Origin: an uncultured Eubacteriales bacterium
Lineage (GTDB): Bacteria; Bacillota; Clostridia; Oscillospirales; Acutalibacteraceae
Direction of reading: 5' to 3'
Length of the DNA stretch: 7,188 bases
NCBI GenBank assembly: GCA_934501135.1
Contig: CAKSUE010000037.1
Span: forward strand, 1-7,188
The notes beneath the pieces are model-generated. The model saw only the letters and a list, made by a program, of their open reading frames with translations. It did no database searches and was not told where the DNA came from. This document shows positions 1 to 6,663 of the stretch, piece after piece (within the stretch, counting starts at the first letter, position 1; each line of letters opens with the position of its first letter). The position numbers and the translations under genes were made by a program.

Positions 1-18
1 GCTAAAGCTGCAAGATAA
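1..18 (+). CDS. 3' end of an upstream gene, possibly rplT (ribosomal protein L20)
   Basis: Frame 1 reads A-K-A-A-R followed by two stop codons (TAA TAA, 16-21), and a strong hairpin terminator begins within ten bases. A short basic/alanine tail of this kind fits the C-terminus of ribosomal protein L20. A TrmH-type methyltransferase gene is a common downstream neighbour of infC-rpmI-rplT in Firmicutes. Only five codons are visible, so the identity rests on gene context and is a guess. That a gene ends here is better supported, because the stop codons are followed directly by the terminator. Confidence 0.4.
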   Translation, partial: AKAAR

Positions 19-25
19 TAATTTT

Positions 26-60
26 TGCACCCGGTTCTAGTTTTCCGGGTGCATATTTTA
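26..60 (+). terminator. Rho-independent terminator of the upstream gene
   Basis: A perfect 9-bp stem pairs 26-34 (TGCACCCGG) with 45-53 (CCGGGTGCA) around a 10-base loop. It is followed by an imperfect T-rich tail (ATATTTTA). The stem is much richer in GC than its surroundings and starts 8 bases after the first TAA stop codon. On the opposite strand the stem is followed by A residues, so it should act only on + strand transcripts. The interrupted T tract may make termination incomplete and allow some readthrough into the downstream genes. Confidence 0.8.
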
Positions 61-73
61 TAATAACAAAGTA

Positions 74-127
74 CAGGGTTGCAATAGAAAATTGTGTACT
101 TGATTTAGGTTTTTTATTGCAATTTTG
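74..127 (+). promoter_or_regulatory. Long imperfect hairpin in the leader of the methyltransferase gene
   Basis: Bases 74-93 can pair with 108-127 without a bulge: 20 consecutive pairs (14 Watson-Crick, 6 G-U) around a 14-base loop (94-107). The core is an exact 8-base inverted repeat, TTGCAATA (79-86) and TATTGCAA (115-122). No T tract follows it, so it does not look like a terminator. It lies between the upstream terminator and the GGAG ribosome binding site at 139-142. It may be a processing or stability element of the RNA, or a palindromic protein-binding site. The pairing is seen directly; any function is inference. Confidence 0.4.
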
Positions 128-138
128 CACTAACATGC

Positions 139-142
139 GGAG
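139..142 (+). promoter_or_regulatory. Ribosome binding site that fixes the methyltransferase start
   Basis: GGAG lies 7 bases upstream of the ATG at 150. The two earlier in-frame start candidates, TTG at 117 and ATG at 135, have no purine-rich site at the right distance, and the TTG is buried in the leader hairpin. Confidence 0.7.
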
Positions 143-149
143 CTTTTTT

Positions 150-944
150 ATGGACAATAAAATTATAAGTTATAATAACCCTCAAATAAAATACATTAAA
201 AAACTTTTATCTTCGTCTAGGTTTAGACGTAAAGAGGGAATGTTTATAATAGAAGGTGCTAGACTTTGTTTAGATGCTTATAAAAGTGGTATTGAAATAA
301 TAAAATTGTTTTATACAATAGGTGCGGCTAAGAAATATAATAAATATTTAGCTGATGTTTTATATGCAACGGAAAATGAATTAATAAGTTGCGATGTTTT
401 GAAACGTATTTCAAGTACAGAATCTCCCCAAGGTATTATATGTATTTGTAAAACACCAGATCAGAATATAAGTCTAAATGATATTTTAAGTTATAGCAAG
501 ATTATATGTCTTGAAAATATTCAGGATCCATCTAATCTTGGTACTATAATTAGAACAGCAGAAGCATTAGGAATAAAAGGAATTGCGCTTTCAGACGGAT
601 GCTGTGACTTATATAATCCAAAGGTACTAAGGGGAAGCATGGGTGCTGTATTTAGAGCTAAATGCTTTAATGTAAATGATTGTTCTAATTTTATAGATAT
701 TCTTAATAATGATAAATTCACTACGTATGCGTCTGTTCCAGTTAATGATGCGTTAAAGATAACTGAGGTGGATTTTAATGAAAAGTGTGCAGTGTTTATT
801 GGTAACGAAGGTAATGGTTTAAGCAATGAAATTATAAATAAATGCAGAAAAAAGATTACTATACCTATGAATGGAAGAGCCGAGTCTCTTAATGCAGCTG
901 CCGCGGCTAATATTATAATGTGGGAAATAGTTAGAGGAGTTTAA
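150..944 (+). CDS. TrmH/SpoU-family (SPOUT) RNA 2'-O-ribose methyltransferase
   Basis: This 264-residue protein should transfer a methyl group from S-adenosylmethionine to a ribose 2'-OH in RNA, probably 23S rRNA. The N-terminal part (about 1-100) resembles the L30e-like substrate-binding domain of SpoU enzymes, with IIEGARL around 33-39. The SPOUT domain follows. Motif 1 is NIQDPSNLGTIIRTA (123-137), with the expected Asn129 and catalytic Arg135. Motif 2 is FIGNEGNGLS (216-225), and motif 3 is IPM...ESLNAAAAA (238-253), which forms the knot and binds the cofactor. The length is normal for the family. The start is set at ATG 150 by its GGAG site; an in-frame extension to TTG 117 would add 11 unlikely residues. 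Position just after a probable rplT matches Bacillus ysgA (RlmP, 23S rRNA Gm2553), so that is a plausible role. Specificity cannot be read from sequence alone, and RlmB-like activity is the alternative. Confidence 0.93.
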   Translation: MDNKIISYNNPQIKYIKKLLSSSRFRRKEGMFIIEGARLCLDAYKSGIEIIKLFYTIGAAKKYNKYLADVLYATENELISCDVLKRISSTESPQGIICICKTPDQNISLNDILSYSKIICLENIQDPSNLGTIIRTAEALGIKGIALSDGCCDLYNPKVLRGSMGAVFRAKCFNVNDCSNFIDILNNDKFTTYASVPVNDALKITEVDFNEKCAVFIGNEGNGLSNEIINKCRKKITIPMNGRAESLNAAAAANIIMWEIVRGV

Positions 945-982
945 ATACTTACATTAACAACACATATGAAAAGAGTGATATC

Positions 983-2161
983 ATGGATAATAATATTATT
1001 TATTGGATATGGCTACAGCAGATTTTAGGATACGGAAATAATAAAATAAAAAATTTGTTATCAATACATAAAAATGCAAAGTTATTTTATGAACTAGGTT
1101 ATAATGGTTGGAAATCAAGTGGATTTTTAACAGAAAAGGGATTGGCTAGGGCAAAACAGTATTCTTTAGATGCTGTTAAAATTATAACAGATAAATGTGT
1201 AAAATTAGGACAATCTGTAATTGCTTTTGATGATATTAAATATCCTGAACGCTTAAGAAATATAGATAATCCTCCATGTGTTTTATACGTGAAAGGTGAT
1301 TTACCTGATATAGAAAATAGCGTTGCAATATCAATTGTAGGAACAAGGTCAGCTATTAATGAAAGCATGAAAAATTCTTTTGATTTTGCATATGAATTAA
1401 ACAAAGCAGGTGTACTTATAATAAGTGGTGGTGCTGTAGGAATAGATGAATCAGCACATAAGGGTGCATTGGCGTCAGGAGGCAAAACTGTTTGTGTTTT
1501 GGGAAATGGAATTGATGTTAATTATCCTAGAGAAAACGCATCATTGAGATACAATATTTCTAGAAATGGAGCATTAGTATCTGAGTATCCACCGGGGACT
1601 TCTCCTGTACCAAGGAACTTTCCAGTTAGAAACAGAATTATTTCAGGATTATCGCTAGGTACGCTTGTTGTTCAAGCCAGTAGACGCAGTGGCGCTCTTA
1701 TAACGGCAAATCTTGCAATAGAGCAAAATAGAGATGTATTCTCAATCCCAGGAAATATAAGAAGCAAACTATATGAAGGGACTAATAATCTTATAAAAAA
1801 TGGAGCTAAACCTGTTACATGTCCAATGGATATTATAGAAGAATATATTGGTGTGTATGCAGATAAATTTAACATAAAAGAACTAGATATTGATACTGAA
1901 AGTAATTTTAGTAATGAAGACAAATTTTCTGTAGACATTACTTCAAAATATAGTTATAATGAAACAAAAACTGTTAAAGGCCTTTCAGATAATGCTAAGA
2001 AGGTCTATAATGTATTGGATCAGAATAAAAAGCATATTGATAATGTTATGATTCAAACTAAATTACCAACAAATATAGTATTACAAGCTATAACAGAATT
2101 GGAAATACATGATCTTATAGAGTCATATTCGGGAAAAAGATATAGCAAAAAATTAAAGTAA
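983..2161 (+). CDS. dprA: DNA-processing protein DprA (Smf)
   Basis: This 392-residue cytoplasmic protein binds incoming single-stranded DNA and loads RecA during natural transformation. It is also widely kept in bacteria not known to be competent. Residues 1-65 form the small helical N-terminal domain. The Rossmann-fold core runs from about 80 to 285 and holds IVGTR (118-122), GIDESAHKGAL (153-163), the FPVRNRIISGLS segment (213-224), RRSGALITA (234-242) and FSIPG (253-257). A polar, variable linker (about 295-332) leads to a C-terminal winged helix (about 333-390, LSDNAKKVYNVL onward). The start is ATG 983, preceded by a modest AGAGTG site (972-977), 38 bases after the methyltransferase stop. 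topA follows after 42 bases; dprA-topA is a common pairing in Firmicutes. One small oddity is SGGAVGID (148-155), where many homologues have SGLA.GID. No comG/comE-type genes are visible, so competence itself is not shown. Confidence 0.95.
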   Translation: MDNNIIYWIWLQQILGYGNNKIKNLLSIHKNAKLFYELGYNGWKSSGFLTEKGLARAKQYSLDAVKIITDKCVKLGQSVIAFDDIKYPERLRNIDNPPCVLYVKGDLPDIENSVAISIVGTRSAINESMKNSFDFAYELNKAGVLIISGGAVGIDESAHKGALASGGKTVCVLGNGIDVNYPRENASLRYNISRNGALVSEYPPGTSPVPRNFPVRNRIISGLSLGTLVVQASRRSGALITANLAIEQNRDVFSIPGNIRSKLYEGTNNLIKNGAKPVTCPMDIIEEYIGVYADKFNIKELDIDTESNFSNEDKFSVDITSKYSYNETKTVKGLSDNAKKVYNVLDQNKKHIDNVMIQTKLPTNIVLQAITELEIHDLIESYSGKRYSKKLK

Positions 2162-2189
2162 TGTAGCATTATAAGATATTTTACAATAT

Positions 2190-2195
2190 AGGTGG
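2190..2195 (+). promoter_or_regulatory. Ribosome binding site that fixes the topA start
   Basis: AGGTGG lies 8 bases before ATG 2204. In-frame GTG codons at 2192, 2195 and 2201 overlap or crowd this site, and only the ATG gives the family-typical N-terminus MSKLVIVESPAKAKTI. Confidence 0.7.
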
Positions 2196-2203
2196 TGGAA
2201 GTG

Positions 2204-4285
2204 ATGTCAAAGTTAGTAATAGTAGAGTCACCAGCAAAGGCGAAAACTATAAAAAAATACTTAGGGAAGGATTACGAAGTTGTAGCTTCACTGGGGCACA
2301 TACGTGATCTTCTTAAAAGCAAATTAAGTGTGGATATAGAAAACAATTTTGAACCTCATTATATGGTAATAAGAGGCAAAACAAAATTTGTTAATGAACT
2401 TAAGAAACTTGCAAAAAAAAGTGATTATGTATATTTAGCAACTGACCCAGATAGAGAGGGAGAAGCAATTTCTTGGCACTTATCTTATTTGTTAGATCTA
2501 GATCCGGAGGAAAAGAATAGAGTTACATTTAATGAAATAACAAAGTCTGGAGTAGCTTATGGTATGAGTCACCCTAGAAAAATTGATATGGACCTTGTAA
2601 ATGCTCAGCAGGCAAGGCGTATTTTAGATAGGCTGGTTGGATATAAGTTAAGTCCGTTTGTATCTCAAAAAATAAGGAGAGGTTTATCTGCTGGAAGAGT
2701 ACAATCTGTAGCAGTTAGAATTATTGTTGATAGAGAAGAAGATATAAGAAAATTTGTTCCGGAGGAATATTGGACAATTTCTGCTAAACTTTTGAGGGAA
2801 AAAGATAAATTACCATTTACAGCTATGTTTTATGGTAATTCTAAAGGAAAGATTAAAATTGAAACCTTAGAACAGGTAAATTCAATTCTAAACGCTCTGG
2901 AGGATGCAGAGTATAAAGTTGCAAAGTACGAAGAAGGCACAAGAAAAAAACGTCCATCTCCACCTTTTATTACATCTACAATGCAACAGGAGGCATCTAG
3001 AAAATTAGGTTTTACATCAAAAAGAACAATGAAAGTTGCTCAAGAATTATATGAAGGTGTTGAAGTAAAAGGTTATGGTGCAATAGGTTTGATTACTTAT
3101 ATGAGAACAGATTCAATTAGAATATCTGAGGATGCTTTAAAGGATGTTAGGTCGTATATTGAAAACCGATGGGGAAAAAGATATATACCAGAAGAACCAA
3201 GAAGATTTAAATCTAAATCAAATGCACAGGATGGTCATGAAGCAATTAGACCCACAATGCCAAATTTGCATCCGGATGAAGTTAAAGAGTCACTAACTGC
3301 AGAACAGTATAAGCTATATAAATTAGTTTGGTCTAGATTCACTGCTTGCCAAATGTCAGATTGCATACTTGATACTAGAAAAGCCGATATAGAGGCTAAT
3401 TCTTATATATTTAGAGCATCTGGATATACAGTTAGTTTTGACGGTTTTACGGTTCTATATGAGGAGAGTAAGGATGAAGAGACTGATGAAGCCTCGGTAT
3501 TACCTAAACTTGAAAAAGGCATGATCCTCAATTTAAAGGAGTTAATTAAAGATCAGCATTTTACTCAGCCACCTCCAAGGTTTACAGAAGCATCATTAAT
3601 TAAGGCTCTTGAAGAAGATGGTATTGGAAGACCTTCTACTTATGCAGCTACAATATCTACAATTCTAAGCAGAGAGTATGTTATAAAGGACGGAAAAACC
3701 TTAAAACCTACTGAGCTTGGTGAAGTAATAACAAATCTTATGAAGGAACGTTTTCCAAACATTGTAAACGTAAAATTCACAGCTGGAATGGAGAGTGACC
3801 TTGATACGGTTGAAAGTGGAAAGGTGCAGTGGGTAGATATTTTAGAAGACTTTTATGGCGATTTTGCTGAGACTTTAGAAAAAGCACAGAAGGACATGGA
3901 AGGTGTGAAGATCCAGCTAAAGGAAGATGAAACAGATATTATTTGTGAAAAATGTGGAAGAAAAATGGTCGTAAAAGTTGGAAAATATGGGAAGTTTATT
4001 GCTTGTCCAGGATATCCGGAATGCAAAAATATTAAAAAAATTGTAAACGAAACAGGAGCTGAATGTCCTAAATGTGGCGGGAAGATAATTGCCAGGAAAA
4101 GTAAAAAAGGTAGAGTGTTTTATGGCTGCAATAATTATCCGGATTGTGACTTTTTATCTTGGGATGAACCCAGTAGTGAAAAGTGCCCTAAATGTGGAAA
4201 AAATTTATTTATCAAAAAAGGGAAAAAGAAAAAATTATATTGTATAACAGAAAACTGTGGATACGAAAAGGCAGAGGATAAATAA
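2204..4285 (+). CDS. topA: DNA topoisomerase I (type IA)
   Basis: This 693-residue enzyme relaxes negatively supercoiled DNA by passing strands through a transient single-strand break. The N-terminal Toprim domain (about 1-115) carries Glu8 in IVESPAKAKTI and the acidic DPDREGE motif (81-87, Asp81, Asp83, Glu85) that holds Mg2+. The catalytic tyrosine is Tyr299 in GLITYMRTDS, with Arg301 beside it. Other family landmarks are LSAGRVQSVA (161-170), GHEAIRPT (344-351) and GIGRPSTYA (473-481). Three C-terminal four-cysteine zinc ribbons follow: Cys581/584/601/607, Cys621/624/642/648 and Cys661/664/680/685. All cysteine pairs are intact. The length fits the Firmicute enzymes. Start choice rests on the AGGTGG site at 2190-2195. 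The stop codon shares one base with the trmFO start codon, which suggests coupled translation. Confidence 0.98.
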   Translation: MSKLVIVESPAKAKTIKKYLGKDYEVVASLGHIRDLLKSKLSVDIENNFEPHYMVIRGKTKFVNELKKLAKKSDYVYLATDPDREGEAISWHLSYLLDLDPEEKNRVTFNEITKSGVAYGMSHPRKIDMDLVNAQQARRILDRLVGYKLSPFVSQKIRRGLSAGRVQSVAVRIIVDREEDIRKFVPEEYWTISAKLLREKDKLPFTAMFYGNSKGKIKIETLEQVNSILNALEDAEYKVAKYEEGTRKKRPSPPFITSTMQQEASRKLGFTSKRTMKVAQELYEGVEVKGYGAIGLITYMRTDSIRISEDALKDVRSYIENRWGKRYIPEEPRRFKSKSNAQDGHEAIRPTMPNLHPDEVKESLTAEQYKLYKLVWSRFTACQMSDCILDTRKADIEANSYIFRASGYTVSFDGFTVLYEESKDEETDEASVLPKLEKGMILNLKELIKDQHFTQPPPRFTEASLIKALEEDGIGRPSTYAATISTILSREYVIKDGKTLKPTELGEVITNLMKERFPNIVNVKFTAGMESDLDTVESGKVQWVDILEDFYGDFAETLEKAQKDMEGVKIQLKEDETDIICEKCGRKMVVKVGKYGKFIACPGYPECKNIKKIVNETGAECPKCGGKIIARKSKKGRVFYGCNNYPDCDFLSWDEPSSEKCPKCGKNLFIKKGKKKKLYCITENCGYEKAEDK
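4273..4277 (+). promoter_or_regulatory. Ribosome binding site of trmFO inside the topA 3' end
   Basis: AGAGG sits 7 bases before the ATG at 4285 and lies within the last codons of topA. Together with the TAATG stop/start overlap (4283-4287), it indicates that trmFO is translated from the topA message, probably by reinitiation as well as by new initiation. Confidence 0.65.
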
Positions 4286-5625
4286 TGCAGATAAATGTGA
4301 TAGGTGCAGGTTTAGCAGGATGTGAGGCTGCGTATAAAATCGCGAATAATGGATATAGAGTTAATTTGTATGATATGAAACCGAGCAAGTTTTCTCCAGC
4401 TCATAAAAATAAAAACTTTGCAGAGCTTGTATGTTCAAACTCATTAAAAGCAAAAAGGATAGAAAGTGCTGCAGGACTTTTAAAAGAAGAAATGCGTTTA
4501 TTCAATTCGTTACTAATGGAATGTGCGCTGGAATGTGAAGTTCCTGCTGGTGGAGCCTTAGCGGTTGACCGTGAAAGGTTTTCTGAACTAGTTACACAAA
4601 AGATTCGTTCTAATGAGAATATTAATGTAATTGAATCTGAAGTAGAAGATATACCGAAAAATGGTTTAACTATAATTGCTACAGGACCGTTAACAGCAGA
4701 TAGTCTCGCCGAGAAAATTGAAATACTGTGTAAGAAATCTCTTAGTTTTTATGATGCTGCGGCTCCAATAGTAACATTTGAAAGTATTGATATGGAAAAT
4801 GCTTTTTTTGCATCTAGATATGACAAAGGCGAAGGAGATTCTTATATTAATTGTCCTATGAATAAAGAAGAATATGAATGTTTCTATGAATTTTTAATTT
4901 CTGCTCAGAGAGCACCGCTGCATAGTTTTGAAGAGGACAGTTTTAATGACAGCAAAGAATATAATATAAAGGTTTATGAAGGCTGTATGCCAGTTGAGAT
5001 AATGGCTAAAAGAGGGATAGACACTCTTAGATTTGGTCCATTAAAACCTGTTGGATTAAGGGATCCAAAAACTGGCCATAGACCATGGGCGGTTGTCCAG
5101 TTAAGAAAAGAAAACATTGAAGGTTCACTGTATAATATGGTAGGATTCCAGACTAACTTAAAATTTCCTGAACAGAAAAGAGTTTTTGGAATGATTCCTG
5201 CACTTAAAAGTGCGGAGTTCGTAAGATATGGTGTGATGCATAGGAATACATTTATAGATTCACCTAGGGTATTAAATAGTGACTTTAGTCTAAAGGAATA
5301 TCCAAATATATTTTTTGCAGGTCAAATAACAGGAGTAGAGGGATATATGGAATCTGCATCTTCAGGTATTATAGCTGGTATAAATTTTATAAGAAAACTA
5401 CAGGGGAAAAAAAGTTTGGATTTACCTAAGGAGACTATGATAGGTTCATTATGTAACTATATATCAGATAAATGGATTAAGGATTTTCAGCCAATGGGCG
5501 CAAACTTCGGAATATTACCTCCTATAGAACCACATATAAGGGATAAAAAGGAGAGATACTCAGCCTTTGCTAAGAGGTCCATTGAATCAATTAAGAATAT
5601 TATTACAGATTTAGATATAGAGTAG
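4285..5625 (+). CDS. trmFO: tRNA (uracil-54-C5)-methyltransferase, folate- and FAD-dependent (TrmFO)
   Basis: This 446-residue flavoprotein makes m5U54 (ribothymidine) in the T loop of tRNA, taking the carbon from 5,10-methylenetetrahydrofolate rather than from S-adenosylmethionine. The FAD-binding Rossmann motif GAGLAGCEAA (7-16) opens the protein. The conserved ELVCSNSLK segment (47-55) carries Cys50, and YEGCMPVE (231-238) carries Cys234. These appear to match the two functionally important cysteines of the B. subtilis enzyme, Cys53 and Cys226. FRYGVMHRNTF-like residues (312-323), FFAGQITGVEGYMESA (343-358) and the near C-terminal NFGILPP (407-413) are also family hallmarks. It was formerly called Gid, and the lack of a long MnmG-type C-terminal region separates it from MnmG. 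It overlaps topA by one base and precedes plsX by 12 bases. A topA-trmFO order is common in Firmicutes. Confidence 0.97.
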   Translation: MQINVIGAGLAGCEAAYKIANNGYRVNLYDMKPSKFSPAHKNKNFAELVCSNSLKAKRIESAAGLLKEEMRLFNSLLMECALECEVPAGGALAVDRERFSELVTQKIRSNENINVIESEVEDIPKNGLTIIATGPLTADSLAEKIEILCKKSLSFYDAAAPIVTFESIDMENAFFASRYDKGEGDSYINCPMNKEEYECFYEFLISAQRAPLHSFEEDSFNDSKEYNIKVYEGCMPVEIMAKRGIDTLRFGPLKPVGLRDPKTGHRPWAVVQLRKENIEGSLYNMVGFQTNLKFPEQKRVFGMIPALKSAEFVRYGVMHRNTFIDSPRVLNSDFSLKEYPNIFFAGQITGVEGYMESASSGIIAGINFIRKLQGKKSLDLPKETMIGSLCNYISDKWIKDFQPMGANFGILPPIEPHIRDKKERYSAFAKRSIESIKNIITDLDIE

Positions 5626-5637
5626 GATATGATTTAA

Positions 5638-6624
5638 ATGAAGATAATTGTTGATGCGTTTGGTGGGGACAATGCACCTTTAGAAATTATAAAAGGATGT
5701 TCACTTGCAGTAGAAGAATACGGATATAATATTGTGATAGTGGGTCCAAGAGATAGAATTGAAAATGTAGCTAATGAAAATTCAATTTCATTAAAAAATA
5801 TGGAGATTGTTAATGCTGATGAAATTATAACAATGGAAGATAGTGCAGATTCTGTTGTTAAAACAAAAAAAGATTCATCTATGGCAGTTGGACTAAAACT
5901 TTTGTCAAAAGGTGAAGGTGATGCATTTATATCTGCAGGAAACAGTGGCGCTTTAGTAGTGGGAGCAACGCTATTAGTTAAAAGAATTAAAGGAATAAGA
6001 AGATGTGCATTTGCACCCATTTTACCAAAAGATGAAGGATTTTTTATGTTAATAGACAGTGGTGCTAATGTAGAATGCAAACCTGAGATGTTATATCAAT
6101 TTGGTGCTATGGGCTCTATTTATATGAATAAAGTTATGGGCATAAATCGACCAAGAGTAGGTCTTGCAAATGTTGGTACCGAGGAGCATAAAGGATCTGA
6201 ATTACAACACAGTAGTTTTAAGCTATTAAAAGATAGTGATTTGAATTTTATTGGTAATATAGAAGCTCGCAATATTCCAATAGATGCTGCTGATGTAGTA
6301 GTATCTGATGGTTTTACGGGTAATATAATATTGAAGATGTATGAGGGAGTAGCTCTAACATTATTAAATAAAATTAAAGAGCTATTTAAAAAGAACTTAA
6401 AAACTAAATTGGCAGCTTCTCTAGTAATTTCAGATATGAAAGAACTGAAAAAACAAATAGATTATAATGAATTTGGTGGGGCACCTATTATTGGAATCTC
6501 TAAACCAGTGTTTAAAGCCCATGGAAGTGCTAAGGCAAAAACATTTAAAAGTGCTTTGAAGTTAACAGCTTCTTATGTTGAGAGTAATGTAATTTCAGAA
6601 ATATCCGCTGAGCTTAATAATTAG
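5638..6624 (+). CDS. plsX: Phosphate acyltransferase PlsX
   Basis: This 328-residue, membrane-associated but soluble enzyme converts acyl-ACP and phosphate into acyl-phosphate. PlsY then uses acyl-phosphate to acylate glycerol-3-phosphate, the first step of phospholipid synthesis. The hallmark start is VDAFGGDNAP (5-14; many homologues have Met in place of Phe8). SAGNSGALV (99-107), KRIKGIRR (115-122), GANVECKP (142-149), GLANVGTEEHKGSE (175-188), FIGNIEARNI (204-213) and VVSDGFTGNI (221-230) follow in the expected order. The amphipathic region around 236-275 is where family members contact the membrane. The length is normal. The ribosome binding site AGGA (5624-5627) overlaps the trmFO stop codon and is 10 bases from the ATG, a little long. 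No FapR gene lies upstream and no acpP follows, although both are frequent neighbours of plsX in Firmicutes. Confidence 0.97.
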   Translation: MKIIVDAFGGDNAPLEIIKGCSLAVEEYGYNIVIVGPRDRIENVANENSISLKNMEIVNADEIITMEDSADSVVKTKKDSSMAVGLKLLSKGEGDAFISAGNSGALVVGATLLVKRIKGIRRCAFAPILPKDEGFFMLIDSGANVECKPEMLYQFGAMGSIYMNKVMGINRPRVGLANVGTEEHKGSELQHSSFKLLKDSDLNFIGNIEARNIPIDAADVVVSDGFTGNIILKMYEGVALTLLNKIKELFKKNLKTKLAASLVISDMKELKKQIDYNEFGGAPIIGISKPVFKAHGSAKAKTFKSALKLTASYVESNVISEISAELNN

Positions 6625-6663
6625 TTTATAGTAATTTCAATTTTAATATTTGGAGAAATAGAT

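Noticed and set aside
59..64. Perfect TATAAT that could be a -10 box for the methyltransferase gene
   Set aside because: The matching -35 region (36-41) falls in the terminator loop and bears no resemblance to TTGACA, and there is no extended -10 TG. In such AT-rich sequence a chance TATAAT is expected.
79..107. TTGCAA (79-84) as a -35 box with a -10 about 17 bases on
   Set aside because: The downstream hexamer (102-107, GATTTA) matches TATAAT at only two positions. No convincing promoter could be assigned in 54-149.
49..130. Possible alternative pairing between the terminator arm (49-53) and 126-130, as in an attenuator
   Set aside because: It is only five base pairs and competes with a 9-bp stem and a 20-pair hairpin, so it is too weak to support a switch.
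2161..2166. ATG-TAG start-stop overlapping the dprA stop codon
   Set aside because: It has no ribosome binding site and encodes only one residue, so it is a chance arrangement.
4213..4234. A-rich run near the end of topA as a programmed frameshift site
   Set aside because: In the reading frame used, the run gives G AAA AAG and G AAA AAA rather than a true X XXY YYZ heptamer. The normal frame completes the third zinc ribbon and stops neatly at trmFO.
5629..5637. Two-codon frame (ATG ATT TAA) abutting the plsX start
   Set aside because: The only ribosome binding site (5624-5627) is one base from this ATG, too close to initiate, and nothing suggests a leader peptide.
521..6080. Open frames on the - strand at 521-826, 1099-1485, 1672-1938 and 5634-6080
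   Set aside because: Each lies wholly or almost wholly opposite a well-identified gene, has no recognisable motif, and is explained by the codon pattern of the + strand gene.
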